NCBI RefSeq assembly: GCF_002287135.1
Contig: NZ_NESU01000003.1
Location: 1 to 64,000 of the forward strand
DNA length: 64,000 bases
Direction: 5' to 3'
Source of the DNA: Helicobacter sp. TUL
GTDB lineage: Bacteria > Campylobacterota > Campylobacteria > Campylobacterales > Helicobacteraceae
The notes under the pieces are model-generated. The model was not told where the DNA came from and searched no databases. It saw only the letters and a program-made list of their open reading frames with translations. Of the stretch, positions 18,350 to 28,819 are shown one piece after another. The translations under genes were made by a program, and so were the position numbers. Within the stretch, counting starts at the first letter, position 1; each line of letters opens with the position of its first letter.

Positions 18350-21067
18350 ATGAAAACTCTCACAATCATAGATACTTTTGGGTTTTTTTTTCGTTCTTTT
18401 TATGCCCTGCCACCATTAAAAAATAAAGAAGGCTTTCCCACAGGTCTTTTATTAGGATTTTGTAATCTTTTAAATAATCTTTATAAAGATAAAAATTGTG
18501 ATTATATTCTTTTTGCTTTAGAGGGACAGGGTAAAAATCGTCGAAAGATTCTTGATCCACGTTATAAACAAAACCGCCAAGAAGTCCCAAAAGAGCTACT
18601 TTTACAACTTCCTATTGCAATTGAGTGGATTCAAAAAATGGGTTTTGTCAATCTAAGTGTAGATGGATATGAGGCTGATGATGTGATCGCTTCTGTAAGT
18701 GTTTTGGCACATAAAAAGGGCTTAAATGTGCGTATCATTAGCCACGATAAAGATTTGTATCAACTTATAGATTCACAAACTTATATCTATGATCCTATCA
18801 AAAAAATAGAGATACACGAGGAGCAATGTCAGGAAAAATTTGGCGTTTTACCTTGCGAGTTTATTGATTATCAAAGTCTTGTTGGAGATAGTAGCGATAA
18901 TGTTGCAGGTGTCAAAGGTATAGGTGCCAAAAGCGCACAAAAACTTATCAAACATTTTCAGAATCTAGAATCTTTATATCAACGAAGTGATGAAATAGCC
19001 CAAGTTTTAACGCCGCGGTTACAAAAAATTATTTTAGATTCTAAAGATGAAGCATTTCTTGCAAAATCTCTTGTAACTTTAGTAAAAGATATACCATTAG
19101 AAATAGATTTTGCCCAGTGTGCAATGCCAAGTCAAAATCCGCTTTTAACAATTGTTGATGCATTGCATAAATATGAATTTAATGGGATTCTTACAAAGAT
19201 TCAAGGTCCAAAATATAATTCTCTCTCTACTGCCCCAAGTTTTAAGAATGCTACGCTTTCACAACAAATTTCACAATCTAGCACTTTTACCTATGAATAT
19301 GAAATGATAGATTCACAATCCACACTTTTTGCGCTTATACAATCTATTCCAAAAGATGCACTTATAGCCTTTGATACTGAAAGTGATGGGCTTGATACAA
19401 AAGAAGCAAATATTGTGGGTTTTAGTTTTAGTATCGATGGACATAAAGGCTATTATGTGCCATTGGGGCATACTTATTTAGGTGTCCAGACACAAATAGA
19501 TAAACAAAGTGCTAAAGTTGCTTTGGAAAGTATTTTTTCTCATACACTTATAGGACATAATCTTAAATTTGATATAGCACTTGTGTATCATAATTTTGGT
19601 ATCAAACCACAAAATACCATTATTGATACGATGGTTTTGGCTTGGCTTTTAGATAGTGCAAAGCCAGTAGGACTTGATAAACAAATGTTGCAATGGTTTG
19701 GGTATAAGATGATTAGCTTTGAAGAGATTGTAGATAAAAAGCAAACTTTTGCAAATGTGGATATCAATCTTGCTTCACAATATGCCGCTGAAGATGCAGT
19801 AGCAACATATTGTTTGTATAAGCGTTTAAAACAAGAATTTGAACAAAGAGGGCTTGAACCTATCTTAGAACTTGCTAGAGAGTTAGAATTTCCTTTTATA
19901 AATGTTTTGGTGCAAATGGAGATGGAAGGTATCAAGATTGATACGACATTATTTGAATCATACAATAAAGATTTCACAAAGATTCTGCATTCTCTCACAC
20001 AGCAAATCTATGAATGTGCGGGAGAAAATTTTAATATTAATTCTCCACAGCAACTCTCCCAAATTCTTTTTACAAAGCTTGGATTACAAAGTGGGCGTAG
20101 TGTCAAAGGGGGACTTAGCACAGATGAGCACACATTAAGCAATATAGCCCATTCTCACCCTATCATACCACTTGTGCTTGATTATCGTGAAATGAATAAA
20201 TTAAAAAATACCTATATTGAACCACTTTTAAAATATGCTAATAAAAATGCTGAACATAAAATTTATACTTCATTTTTGCAGACAGGCACGGTAACAGGAC
20301 GCCTAAGCTCTAAATCCCCAAATCTTCAAAATATCCCCGTTCGTAGCGAATATGGTCGCAAGATTCGTAAAGGGTTTATAGCAAAAGAGGGACATAAATT
20401 AATTAGTGTGGATTATTCGCAAATAGAATTGCGACTTCTTGCACATTTTAGTCAAGATTCACATCTTATAGAAGCCTTTAAACAGCAAAAAGATATACAC
20501 TATGAAACAGCTTTGCGACTTTTTGGTGAAGATCAAGCGCACAATAAACGCTTTATTGCCAAAACGATTAATTTTGGGCTTATTTATGGTATGGGTGCGC
20601 GTAAGCTTAGTGAAACACTAAAAATCACTCACAAGGAAGCAAAGGAATATATTGAAAGTTATTTTAAACTTTTCCCAACGGTCAAAGACTATCTACATAA
20701 TCAAAAAGAATTTTTGCTTGAAAATGGTTATACACAAACTCTTTTAGGGCGTAGACGATATTTTGATTTTAGCGATGCTACGGAATTTATGAAAGCAAAT
20801 TATATCCGTGAGGGCATAAATTGTATTTTTCAAGGCAGCGCAGCCGATTTGATTAAGCTATGTATGTATAAAATTTATCAACATTACCAAAATACTGAAT
20901 TACAAATGCTTTTACAAGTGCATGATGAGTTGATTTTCCAAGCTCCAGAATCAAAGGTTGGGGAGTTTTTGCCCCATATAGAATCTCTTATGAATTCTAT
21001 TTACACACTTTTAGTGCCACTTAAATGTAGCGTGAGTGTGGGAGATAATTGGGCGGATTTGAAGTAG
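18350..21067 (+). CDS. polA: DNA polymerase I
   Basis: 905-residue repair and primer-removal polymerase. The N-terminal 5'-3' exonuclease part (about 1-290) includes GYEADDVIAS and GDSSDNVAGVKGIG. A 3'-5' exonuclease domain follows with all three motifs apparently intact: FDTESDGL, GHNLKFD, and YAAEDAVATY. The polymerase domain has DYSQIELRLLAHFS, the O-helix RFIAKTINFGLIYGMG and QVHDELIFQ. Starts immediately after gyrB with no ribosome site of its own, so translation is probably coupled. Codons 10-13 contain a T9 run. Confidence 0.96.
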   Translation: MKTLTIIDTFGFFFRSFYALPPLKNKEGFPTGLLLGFCNLLNNLYKDKNCDYILFALEGQGKNRRKILDPRYKQNRQEVPKELLLQLPIAIEWIQKMGFVNLSVDGYEADDVIASVSVLAHKKGLNVRIISHDKDLYQLIDSQTYIYDPIKKIEIHEEQCQEKFGVLPCEFIDYQSLVGDSSDNVAGVKGIGAKSAQKLIKHFQNLESLYQRSDEIAQVLTPRLQKIILDSKDEAFLAKSLVTLVKDIPLEIDFAQCAMPSQNPLLTIVDALHKYEFNGILTKIQGPKYNSLSTAPSFKNATLSQQISQSSTFTYEYEMIDSQSTLFALIQSIPKDALIAFDTESDGLDTKEANIVGFSFSIDGHKGYYVPLGHTYLGVQTQIDKQSAKVALESIFSHTLIGHNLKFDIALVYHNFGIKPQNTIIDTMVLAWLLDSAKPVGLDKQMLQWFGYKMISFEEIVDKKQTFANVDINLASQYAAEDAVATYCLYKRLKQEFEQRGLEPILELARELEFPFINVLVQMEMEGIKIDTTLFESYNKDFTKILHSLTQQIYECAGENFNINSPQQLSQILFTKLGLQSGRSVKGGLSTDEHTLSNIAHSHPIIPLVLDYREMNKLKNTYIEPLLKYANKNAEHKIYTSFLQTGTVTGRLSSKSPNLQNIPVRSEYGRKIRKGFIAKEGHKLISVDYSQIELRLLAHFSQDSHLIEAFKQQKDIHYETALRLFGEDQAHNKRFIAKTINFGLIYGMGARKLSETLKITHKEAKEYIESYFKLFPTVKDYLHNQKEFLLENGYTQTLLGRRRYFDFSDATEFMKANYIREGINCIFQGSAADLIKLCMYKIYQHYQNTELQMLLQVHDELIFQAPESKVGEFLPHIESLMNSIYTLLVPLKCSVSVGDNWADLK

Positions 21068-21131
21068 ATTCTACAAAATTTTACAAAAATGCCGATGTTA
21101 GAGGCTAAAAACTTTTTGCAAAGGAAGTGTG

Positions 21132-23075
21132 ATGACAAAAGAAATGTTTGATGATGAAAAAGATATAGACATGAATTTAGATGGTGATATGCCCAAAATT
21201 GCCGATAAGCAAAACAAAAAAGCCAAAGAGGTTATGCAAAGTTTAGAGGCATTTTTTAAAGAAGAAGAGAGTAGCTATGTCACATATGAAAAAATTGCAC
21301 AAATTCTTGCCAAAGCACCAAGTGCCGCACAAGTGCGCAAGATTAGAGAAATGGCTAAAAAATATAAAAAAGAATTGTTAAGTTCCTCTGAGGCAGCAAA
21401 AAAACTCAATATTGAAGATCAAATAAAATCGCAAGAAGAGCGTAAAAAAATCATTGATGATGAACTTGAAGATGAATTTGACTTTGCCAAAGAGCGAGAG
21501 TTATTAGAATGGAGTAGAAGTGATAGTCCAGTGCGTATGTATCTGCGTGAAATGGGGCAGATTCCGCTTTTGACAAAAGAAGAGGAAGTTGATCTTTCTA
21601 AAAAGATTGAATTAGGTGAAAGCACGATACTTGATGCGATTTGTTCGGTGCCATATTTGATTGATTTTATTTATGATTACAAAGATGCACTTATAAATCG
21701 TGAGCGACGCGTTAAGGAACTTTTTAAAAGCTTTGAAGATGAGGAAGAGGAAGATTCTGAAGAAGAAATTGATGAGCTTGAAAATGAAGAAGATTCTGCT
21801 ACTAAAAAGCCAATAAACAAAAAAGATCAAAAACGCATAGAAAAAGTGTTAGAGAATTTTAAGGCACTTGATAAAGCAAAAAGAGATTGGCTTAAAGTAT
21901 TAAACGCTCAAGAGGAAGAGGCACAAAAAGACGAAGATGAAGATGAGCTTGTTTATATTTTGCTTTTGGCACATAAAAAACAGATTCTCAAAGAAAAATT
22001 ACTAGATTTGGGACCAACAAGTAAGCTTATAAATGAGCTTGTTAAAGCAATGGAAAATACTCTAAAAAGTGGCGATGGTTTTGAGAAGGAATTAAAAAGA
22101 CTTGAATATAAGCTACCTCTTTTTAATGAGGCGCTTATCAATAATCATAAAAAAATCTTAGAAAATATCACAAATATGAGTCGCGAGGAAATTGCTGCTG
22201 CGGTGCCAGAAACGACTATGATAAGCGTGTATATTGAGCTTAAGAAACTTTTTCAGACAAAAGAAGCGAGTGAAGGGGGCTTTAATCTTGAGCCAGAAAA
22301 ATTAAAAGAGATTCTTGAGCAAATAAAGCGGGGTAAAAATATCTCTGATAAAGCAAAAGCAAAAATGGCGCGATCAAACTTGCGCCTTGTGGTGAGTATC
22401 GCCAAGCGCTATACAAATCGCGGATTGCCATTTTTGGATCTCATACAAGAGGGCAATATAGGGCTTATGAAAGCTGTTGATAAATTTGAATACAAAAAGG
22501 GCTTTAAATTTTCGACATATGCGACTTGGTGGATTAGACAAGCTATTTCTCGTGCAATTGCCGATCAAGCACGCACGATTAGAATCCCTATCCATATGAT
22601 AGAAACAATTAATAGAATCCATAAAATTATGCGTAAATATATACAAGAACATGGAAAAGAGCCAGATGTAGAATTTATCGCTCAAGAAGTTGGACTTCCT
22701 GTAGATAAAGTTAAGAATGTGATTAAGATTACTAAAGAACCAATAAGCCTTGATGCGCCTATAGGAAATGATGATGATGGGAAATTTGGGGATTTTGTAG
22801 AGGATAAAAGTTCTATGGGACCTATGGATTTTATCCTAAAAGAGGACCTAAAAGCACAAATTTATGAGGTATTAGATCAACTTAATGATCGCGAAAGAGC
22901 AGTTATTAGAATGCGTTTTGGGTTACTTGATGATGAAAGTGATAGAACGCTAGAAGAAATTGGCAAAGAGTTAAATGTAACACGTGAGCGTGTGCGCCAA
23001 ATAGAATCTAGTGCGATAAAGAAACTCAAACACCCAAAAGTAGGGCGCAAACTCAAAAATTATATAGAAGAATAA
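21132..23075 (+). CDS. rpoD: primary sigma factor (sigma 80/70)
   Basis: 647-residue principal sigma factor. Region 1.2/2.1 begins [17 protein letters not shown] (about 130-146), the non-conserved insert is very acidic (about 200-225, [12 protein letters not shown]), region 2.3-2.4 reads [17 protein letters not shown], and region 4.2 has [23 protein letters not shown] at 21132 lies 5 bases after AAGGAAG; the in-frame GTG at 21129 is less likely. The protein reads the TATAAT-type promoters seen throughout this window. Confidence 0.96.
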   Translation: MTKEMFDDEKDIDMNLDGDMPKIADKQNKKAKEVMQSLEAFFKEEESSYVTYEKIAQILAKAPSAAQVRKIREMAKKYKKELLSSSEAAKKLNIEDQIKSQEERKKIIDDELEDEFDFAKERELLEWSRSDSPVRMYLREMGQIPLLTKEEEVDLSKKIELGESTILDAICSVPYLIDFIYDYKDALINRERRVKELFKSFEDEEEEDSEEEIDELENEEDSATKKPINKKDQKRIEKVLENFKALDKAKRDWLKVLNAQEEEAQKDEDEDELVYILLLAHKKQILKEKLLDLGPTSKLINELVKAMENTLKSGDGFEKELKRLEYKLPLFNEALINNHKKILENITNMSREEIAAAVPETTMISVYIELKKLFQTKEASEGGFNLEPEKLKEILEQIKRGKNISDKAKAKMARSNLRLVVSIAKRYTNRGLPFLDLIQEGNIGLMKAVDKFEYKKGFKFSTYATWWIRQAISRAIADQARTIRIPIHMIETINRIHKIMRKYIQEHGKEPDVEFIAQEVGLPVDKVKNVIKITKEPISLDAPIGNDDDGKFGDFVEDKSSMGPMDFILKEDLKAQIYEVLDQLNDRERAVIRMRFGLLDDESDRTLEEIGKELNVTRERVRQIESSAIKKLKHPKVGRKLKNYIEE

Positions 23076-23090
23076 GGTTCTTATTATGCC

Positions 23091-23123
23091 ATTATGTTAA
23101 AACTTTAAATGTTTTAACATAAT
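23091..23123 (+). terminator. perfect 13-bp inverted repeat after rpoD
   Basis: ATTATGTTAAAAC and its exact complement GTTTTAACATAAT flank a 7-base loop. It could end rpoD transcription, but it is AT-rich and not followed by a T run, so an operator in the groES control region is also possible. Confidence 0.45.
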
Positions 23124-23173
23124 AAACTTTAGTCTTTTATACTAAACTTTTTTTATTCATTTACTATAAGATA

Positions 23174-23202
23174 TTGACTTATTTAATAAAATCCATTAAA
23201 AT
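23174..23202 (+). promoter_or_regulatory. groES-groEL promoter
   Basis: TTGACT (23174-23179) and TAAAAT (23197-23202) are 17 bases apart. Transcription would begin near 23209, inside the CIRCE element. Confidence 0.6.
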
Positions 23203-23203
23203 T

Positions 23204-23230
23204 ATCGCACTTAAGTTTTTTAAGTGCTAA
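23204..23230 (+). promoter_or_regulatory. CIRCE operator (HrcA site)
   Basis: ATCGCACTT, 9 bases, AAGTGCTAA. This fits the CIRCE consensus TTAGCACTC-N9-GAGTGCTAA, the right half in eight of nine positions and the left half in six of nine. It overlaps the predicted start of transcription, as expected for repression by HrcA. Confidence 0.8.
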
Positions 23231-23258
23231 TTATTTACATTACTCACAAGGAGAAACT

Positions 23259-23534
23259 ATGAAATTCACACCGCTTGGAGAGAGAGTTCTCATACAGAGA
23301 TTAGAAGAAGATACTAAAACAAGCTCAGGCATTATTATCCCAGACAATGCTAAAGAAAAGCCTCTTATGGGAAAAATTAAAGCTTTGGGTGAAAAAGCTA
23401 CTAAAGAATGTCCAGCACTCAAAAAAGATCAAGTTGTTATGTTTGAAAAATACAAAGGTAGCGAAATCAAACTAGACAATGAAGAATATATCGTGCTAGA
23501 AGTTGAAGATATTCTAGGTATTATTGAAAAATAA
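23259..23534 (+). CDS. groES: co-chaperonin GroES
   Basis: 91-residue co-chaperonin that caps the GroEL cavity. It starts MKFTPLGERVLIQRLEE and has the mobile loop TKTSSGIIIPDNAKEKP (about 20-36) plus the C-terminal EDILGIIEK. No additional C-terminal histidine/cysteine metal domain like that of H. pylori HspA is present; the protein ends at the usual 91 residues or so. It is preceded by AAGGAG and by a CIRCE operator, and lies 34 bases before groEL. Confidence 0.96.
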   Translation: MKFTPLGERVLIQRLEEDTKTSSGIIIPDNAKEKPLMGKIKALGEKATKECPALKKDQVVMFEKYKGSEIKLDNEEYIVLEVEDILGIIEK

Positions 23535-23568
23535 CTTTACAACATAAATTTACATTAAGGAGTTTATC

Positions 23569-25203
23569 ATGGCAAACAAAGAAATTCACTTTGCAGATTC
23601 TGCAAGAAACAAGCTTTATGAAGGTATTAAACAATTAAGCGATGCAGTAAAAGTAACTATGGGACCAAGAGGGCGTAATGTTCTTATTCAAAAATCTTAT
23701 GGTGCACCAACTATCACAAAAGATGGTGTGTCTGTAGCAAAAGAAGTAGAACTTGCGGATCCAATTGCTAATATGGGTGCACAGCTTGTTAAAGAAGTTG
23801 CAAGCAAAACTGCTGATGCAGCAGGTGATGGCACAACAACAGCAACCGTTTTGGCACACAGCATTTTTAAAGAAGGCTTGCGCAATATCACTGCAGGTGC
23901 AAATCCTGTTGAGGTAAAACGCGGTATGGATAAGGCTAGTGAAGCAATTATCCAAGAGCTTAAAAAAGGAAGCAAAAAAGTTGGCGGTAAAGATGAAATC
24001 GCGCAAGTAGCGACTATTTCTGCAAACTCTGATGATAAAATCGGTAGCCTTATTGCTGAGGCTATGGAAAAAGTAGGCAAAGATGGTGTGATCACCGTTG
24101 AAGAAGCTAAGGGTATTAATGATGAGCTTAATGTGGTTGAAGGTATGCAATTTGATAGAGGATACCTTTCTGCATATTTTGTAACTAATACTGACAAAAT
24201 GATTGCACAGCTTGAAAATGCGTATGTGCTTTTGACAGACAAAAAAATCTCAAATATGAAAGAGATTTTACCTTTGCTTGAAGCTACTATGCAAAGTGGT
24301 AAGCCACTTCTTATTATCGCTGAAGACATTGAAGGTGAAGCACTTACAACATTGGTTGTAAATAAACTTCGCGGTGTGCTTAATGTTTCTGCCGTAAAAG
24401 CTCCTGGATTTGGTGATAGAAGAAAAGCAATGCTTCAAGATATCGCAATTCTTACAGGTGGACAAGTTATTAGTGAAGAGCTTGGCAAAACACTTGAAGC
24501 AGCTAGTTTGCAAGATTTGGGACAAGCAGCACGCATCGTGATTGACAAAGACAACACAACTATCGTAGATGGTAAAGGCAAAGCTCAAGCTGTTAAAGAA
24601 AGAATCGCGCAGATTAAAACAGAGATTGAGAATACTACAAGTGATTATGATAGGGAAAAACTTCAAGAACGCCTCGCTAAACTTAGTGGCGGTGTAGCGG
24701 TGATCAAAGTTGGTGCAGCTACAGAAGTAGAGATGAAAGAGAAAAAAGATCGTGTAGATGATGCACTTTCTGCGACAAAAGCAGCGGTTGATGAAGGTAT
24801 TGTTATCGGTGGTGGTGCAGCACTTATCCATGCAGCGCAAAAAGTTAAACTCAAACTTGAGGGTGATGAGGCGATTGGGTATGATATCATCAAGCGCGCT
24901 ATTAAAGCACCTTTGGCACAAATTGCAGCAAATGCTGGATTTGATAGCGGTGTGGTTGTTAATGAAGTGCAAAATGCTAAAGAAACAATAGGCTTTAACG
25001 CTAGCAAAGGTGAATATGTAGATATGTTTAAGGCAGGTATCATCGATCCACTTAAAGTAACTCGCATTGCTTTGCAAAACGCAGTATCTGTTTCTAGCTT
25101 GTTGCTTACTACAGAAGCGACAATTAATGAAATCAAAGAAGATAAACCAGCTCCAGCAATGCCAGATATGGGCGGTATGGGTGGAATGGGCGGTATGATG
25201 TAA
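23569..25203 (+). CDS. groEL: chaperonin GroEL
   Basis: 544-residue ATP-dependent chaperonin forming the double-ring folding chamber. Hallmarks are [19 protein letters not shown] (about 29-47), the ATP-binding [11 protein letters not shown] (about 85-95), and the glycine/methionine-rich tail ([12 protein letters not shown]). Strongly biased codon use and a good ribosome site (AAGGAG) suggest very high expression. Under HrcA/CIRCE control with groES. Confidence 0.98.
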   Translation: MANKEIHFADSARNKLYEGIKQLSDAVKVTMGPRGRNVLIQKSYGAPTITKDGVSVAKEVELADPIANMGAQLVKEVASKTADAAGDGTTTATVLAHSIFKEGLRNITAGANPVEVKRGMDKASEAIIQELKKGSKKVGGKDEIAQVATISANSDDKIGSLIAEAMEKVGKDGVITVEEAKGINDELNVVEGMQFDRGYLSAYFVTNTDKMIAQLENAYVLLTDKKISNMKEILPLLEATMQSGKPLLIIAEDIEGEALTTLVVNKLRGVLNVSAVKAPGFGDRRKAMLQDIAILTGGQVISEELGKTLEAASLQDLGQAARIVIDKDNTTIVDGKGKAQAVKERIAQIKTEIENTTSDYDREKLQERLAKLSGGVAVIKVGAATEVEMKEKKDRVDDALSATKAAVDEGIVIGGGAALIHAAQKVKLKLEGDEAIGYDIIKRAIKAPLAQIAANAGFDSGVVVNEVQNAKETIGFNASKGEYVDMFKAGIIDPLKVTRIALQNAVSVSSLLLTTEATINEIKEDKPAPAMPDMGGMGGMGGMM

Positions 25204-25226
25204 TTTTGCCTAATATTCTAATCCAT

Positions 25227-25263
25227 AGAATACCTAGCTATATGTTAGGTATTCTGTCTTCTT
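25227..25263 (+). terminator. groEL terminator
   Basis: Stem AGAATACCTA (25227-25236) pairs with TAGGTATTCT (25246-25255) across a 9-base loop and is followed by the T-rich GTCTTCTTT. Confidence 0.75.
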
Positions 25264-25401
25264 TACTCCTGCATATATAAAATTTTGTATTATTCATCTC
25301 TTGTTTGTGGCTTTTGTTTTGGATTGATAGAGATTGTGAATCTTAGGATTCTAAGGCAAGAGAGGGTTTTTGGAATAATAGAAAATTTTATGTTTTTAAG
25401 A

Positions 25402-25407
25402 TACAAT
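25402..25407 (+). promoter_or_regulatory. -10 box of alaS
   Basis: TACAAT in GATACAATGCT, 34 bases before the alaS ATG and after the groEL terminator. Confidence 0.55.
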
Positions 25408-25441
25408 GCTAAAAAAGTGCTTTAGATAAGGATTGATAGAA

Positions 25442-28120
25442 ATGGATGTGCGTGCTGCATTTTTAGATTTTTTTCAACAAAAAGGGCATAAGATTTATGA
25501 TTCTATGCCACTTGTGCCAAATGATGCGACATTGCTTTTTACAAATGCGGGTATGGTGCAGTTTAAAGATATTTTTACAGGTAGGCTTCCGCGTCCGCAA
25601 ATCCCCCGTGCTACTAGTTCACAGATCTGTATGCGGGCAGGTGGCAAACATAATGACTTAGAAAATGTTGGCTATACTGCGCGTCATCACACGCTTTTTG
25701 AGATGTTGGGAAATTTTAGTTTTGGGGATTATTTCAAACAAGATGCCATAGCTTATGCGTGGGAATTGGTTACTAAAGTTTTAGACTTTGATGAAAAAGT
25801 GCTTTATGTGAGTGTGCATGAAAGTGATGATGAGGCATTTAAGATTTGGAGCAATTATATAGACCCTAGTAAGATAATGCGTATGGGTGATAAAGACAAT
25901 TTCTGGCAAATGGGTGATGTAGGTCCTTGTGGTCCTTGTAGTGAAATTTATGTTGATCAAGGGAGCGAATTTTTTCACTCAAGCGAGGATTTTTTTGGTG
26001 GTGAGGGCGATAGATTCTTAGAAATATGGAATCTTGTCTTTATGCAATATGAGCGTGATGAAAGTGGGATACTAAAGCCTTTGCCAAGCCCAAGTATCGA
26101 TACAGGTATGGGATTGGAGCGTGTGATCGCACTCAAAGAAGGCAAGATAAATAACTTTGACACTTCGCTTTTTGCACCGCTTATGCGATGTATTGAGAAT
26201 CTAACACAGCAAGAATATATTAGCGATGATGTTTTGTTGAAAGGTTCTTATACACAAGAACAACGAGAGCATATCAAAGCTCGTATCTCAAGCTTTCGTG
26301 TGATTGCTGATCATGCGCGTAGTGTGGCATTTTTACTTGCTCAAGGTGTGCATTTTGACAAAGAGGGTCGTGGCTATGTTTTGCGTAGAATCTTGCGCCG
26401 AGCAGTTCGACATGGATATTTGCTTGGACTTAAAGAAGCATTTTTATACAAGGTGATAGAGGTATTGGCACAATCTATGCAAGGTGCTTACCCATATCTT
26501 TTGGAGCGAAAAGATATAATCACCAAGCAGTGCAAAAGTGAAGAAGAGCGGTTTTTAGAAACTATTGATGCAGGTATGGAGCTTTTTAATAAAGAATTAT
26601 ATGCAATGGGCATAGCCTCGCAAAATACACATAATAAGCAAGAGATTCATACCCAAAAAGATAAAAAATTTAGTGGCGAAGTGGCTTTTAGATTGTATGA
26701 CACCTATGGTTTCCCGCTTGATCTTACACAAGATATGTTACGCGATAGAGGCATAGAAGTAGATATGCAAGATTTTGATTCTTGTATGCAAGCCCAAAAA
26801 CAGCGCTCTAAAGCTAGTTGGAAGGGTAGCGGAGATAGTGCGCAAGAAGGTGATTTTAAAGAGATTCTTAGTGCGTTTGGTGAAAATACATTTGTAGGTT
26901 ATGATACAGATTGTGCGCAGACAAAAATTTTGGCGTTATTAGATTCTGCATTTAAGCGTGTGCAATCTCTCCAAGCAGGAGCAGATGGTTATGTGCTTTT
27001 GCATACTACGCCGCTCTATCCAGAATCTGGTGGTCCTGTAGGCGATAAGGGCGTGCTTTTAGACTTGCAGGGGCAAGTGTGTGCTTTTGTGAGCGATACT
27101 AAAAAATATTTTGGACTTATCATTTCTCAAGTGCATACAAACAAAGCACTTACTCAAGATCAAGAGGTGGTAGCACAAGTAGATAGTTCGCGCGGTGAAA
27201 TAGCCAAACACCATTCCGCAACGCATCTTTTGCACCTGTCTTTACGCAAGATGTTAGGTGAGCATGTTACGCAAGCTGGTAGTTTGGTTGAGGCACATCG
27301 TTTGCGTTTTGACTTTAGTCATACTAAGCCTCTTAGCCAAGAGGAGCTTGAGCGCATAGAATCTGATGTGAATGCACAAATATGCGCCGCAAATGCGCAA
27401 GTATGTGAGACTATGCCACTAGAGGCAGCAAAAGCAAAGGGAGCTATGGCACTTTTTGGTGAGAAGTATGCGGATAATGTGCGCGTGGTAAGTTTTGGAG
27501 ATTCTGTTGAATTATGCGGAGGGATACATGTGTCAAATACCGCTCAAATTGGCAGTTTTTATATCACCAAAGAAAGTGGTGTGAGTAGCGGTGTGCGACG
27601 TATAGAGGCTGTGTGTGGGTATGCTGCTTATGAATGGGGCAAAAAGGCATTAGACACACTTAAACATGCCAAAGATGCGCTTAAAGCCCAAGATGTGCTA
27701 GTAGGAATTAGCAAGCTTCAATCCCAGCTAAAAGAACTTAAGCAAACTTCATCGCATGGCACAGCAAGCAAAGAGTTTGCGTATGAGCAAATACAAGGAT
27801 GTCATTTTGTGGTTACAAAGCTTGAAAACATTCAGAGCGCACAAGCAAAGGCATATATCGATGAGGCAAAAAATAAATACCAAAGCGTAGCGATTTTACT
27901 TATTGTAGAAAATGAGGGCAAGGTTTTTATTGCCGCAGGAGTAAAAAATGCACCACTAAAGGCAGGAGCGTGGGTTAAGGAGGTTGCACAGATTCTAGGC
28001 GGTAATGGCGGTGGACGCGATGACTTTGCTACTGCTGGTGGCAAGGATGTGGCACATATTGATAAGGCTTTAGAGCGTGCGCGTGAGTTTGCGCTAGAAT
28101 GTTTTAGAGAGACCAATTAG
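25442..28120 (+). CDS. alaS: alanyl-tRNA synthetase
   Basis: 892-residue class II synthetase that charges tRNA-Ala. The N-terminal catalytic core shows motif 1-3 features including FTNAGMVQFKDIFTG, RHHTLFEMLGNFSFGDYFK and GMGLERV. The editing domain carries HHSATHLLH and the zinc-type CGGIHV, and the C-terminal C-Ala part ends GGGRDDFATAGGKD. ATG at 25442 starts MDVRAAFLDFF as in relatives; a TTG three codons upstream is in frame but unlikely. Confidence 0.97.
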   Translation: MDVRAAFLDFFQQKGHKIYDSMPLVPNDATLLFTNAGMVQFKDIFTGRLPRPQIPRATSSQICMRAGGKHNDLENVGYTARHHTLFEMLGNFSFGDYFKQDAIAYAWELVTKVLDFDEKVLYVSVHESDDEAFKIWSNYIDPSKIMRMGDKDNFWQMGDVGPCGPCSEIYVDQGSEFFHSSEDFFGGEGDRFLEIWNLVFMQYERDESGILKPLPSPSIDTGMGLERVIALKEGKINNFDTSLFAPLMRCIENLTQQEYISDDVLLKGSYTQEQREHIKARISSFRVIADHARSVAFLLAQGVHFDKEGRGYVLRRILRRAVRHGYLLGLKEAFLYKVIEVLAQSMQGAYPYLLERKDIITKQCKSEEERFLETIDAGMELFNKELYAMGIASQNTHNKQEIHTQKDKKFSGEVAFRLYDTYGFPLDLTQDMLRDRGIEVDMQDFDSCMQAQKQRSKASWKGSGDSAQEGDFKEILSAFGENTFVGYDTDCAQTKILALLDSAFKRVQSLQAGADGYVLLHTTPLYPESGGPVGDKGVLLDLQGQVCAFVSDTKKYFGLIISQVHTNKALTQDQEVVAQVDSSRGEIAKHHSATHLLHLSLRKMLGEHVTQAGSLVEAHRLRFDFSHTKPLSQEELERIESDVNAQICAANAQVCETMPLEAAKAKGAMALFGEKYADNVRVVSFGDSVELCGGIHVSNTAQIGSFYITKESGVSSGVRRIEAVCGYAAYEWGKKALDTLKHAKDALKAQDVLVGISKLQSQLKELKQTSSHGTASKEFAYEQIQGCHFVVTKLENIQSAQAKAYIDEAKNKYQSVAILLIVENEGKVFIAAGVKNAPLKAGAWVKEVAQILGGNGGGRDDFATAGGKDVAHIDKALERAREFALECFRETN

Positions 28121-28151
28121 TTTAAGAGTTTCACACAAAAAAGAGGAGAAT

Positions 28152-28793
28152 ATGCGTAAGATTCTATACATTGGATTTGTGAGTGTGTGGGTGTTGTATT
28201 TTGGTGCTTGTTCGCAAAAAGAGCTAGAATATAACAAACCAGCTATATATTGGTATGAAAACATACTCAAAGAAATCAATTTTGGGAATCTTGAGGGCGC
28301 AGATTCTAATTTTTCTTCTTTGCAATCTGAACATATTAATTCGCCTCTTGTGCCCGAAGCCATGTTAATCCTTGCACAGGCGCATATGGATAGAGAAGAA
28401 TATTTGTTGGCAACTTTTTATATTGATGAGTATGAGAAGCGTTATTCCACTATCGGCGATCAAGATTATTTGGGATATCTCAAAATTCTTGCAAATTATT
28501 ATGGGTTTAAAAATTATGCCAAGGACCAAGAGTTTATGTATCGTTCTATTAGTGAAATTGAAACATATTTAGAAACCTTTCCAAATAGTCGATACGCACC
28601 ATTTGTTGAGTATGTGTTTATTAAATTTAAACTTGGTGAAAATGATTTGAATACAGCCATTGCCAATGTCTATAAGCGTAAAGGAAAAGAACAGGCGCAA
28701 GAAGATTATCTCTCAAGAAATCAAGATATTATCGAGGGACTTGAAATCAAATCCTCATATATTCCTTGGTATGTGCGGATTTTTAACTGGTAA
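28152..28793 (+). CDS. bamD: outer-membrane assembly lipoprotein BamD
   Basis: 213-residue lipoprotein of the Bam complex that inserts beta barrels. The signal peptide ends in a lipobox YFGAC (Cys at about 20). The rest is tetratricopeptide-like with alternating helix pairs (ALLILAQ-type AMLILAQAHM, YIDEYEKRY, EIETYLETFPNSRYAP). ATG follows GAGGAG. It sits directly before lon, a pairing I recall from H. pylori, and complements bamA at 45.3 kb. Confidence 0.9.
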   Translation: MRKILYIGFVSVWVLYFGACSQKELEYNKPAIYWYENILKEINFGNLEGADSNFSSLQSEHINSPLVPEAMLILAQAHMDREEYLLATFYIDEYEKRYSTIGDQDYLGYLKILANYYGFKNYAKDQEFMYRSISEIETYLETFPNSRYAPFVEYVFIKFKLGENDLNTAIANVYKRKGKEQAQEDYLSRNQDIIEGLEIKSSYIPWYVRIFNW

Positions 28794-28819
28794 TAAAATT
28801 TAATAAGAGGTTTACAATA

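Noticed and set aside
18383-18391. T9 run in the start of polA as a slippage switch
   Set aside because: It encodes Phe-Phe-Phe in a core repair gene; T runs slip less than G runs and no biological reason for variation is visible.
23697-24329. Long open frames antisense to groEL
   Set aside because: They mirror the codon pattern of a strongly biased gene, lack ribosome sites and resemble no protein.
25264-25400. Possible small RNA between groEL and alaS
   Set aside because: Only a 5-bp hairpin (CTTAG/CTAAG) followed at a distance by T5 was seen, with no convincing promoter of its own.
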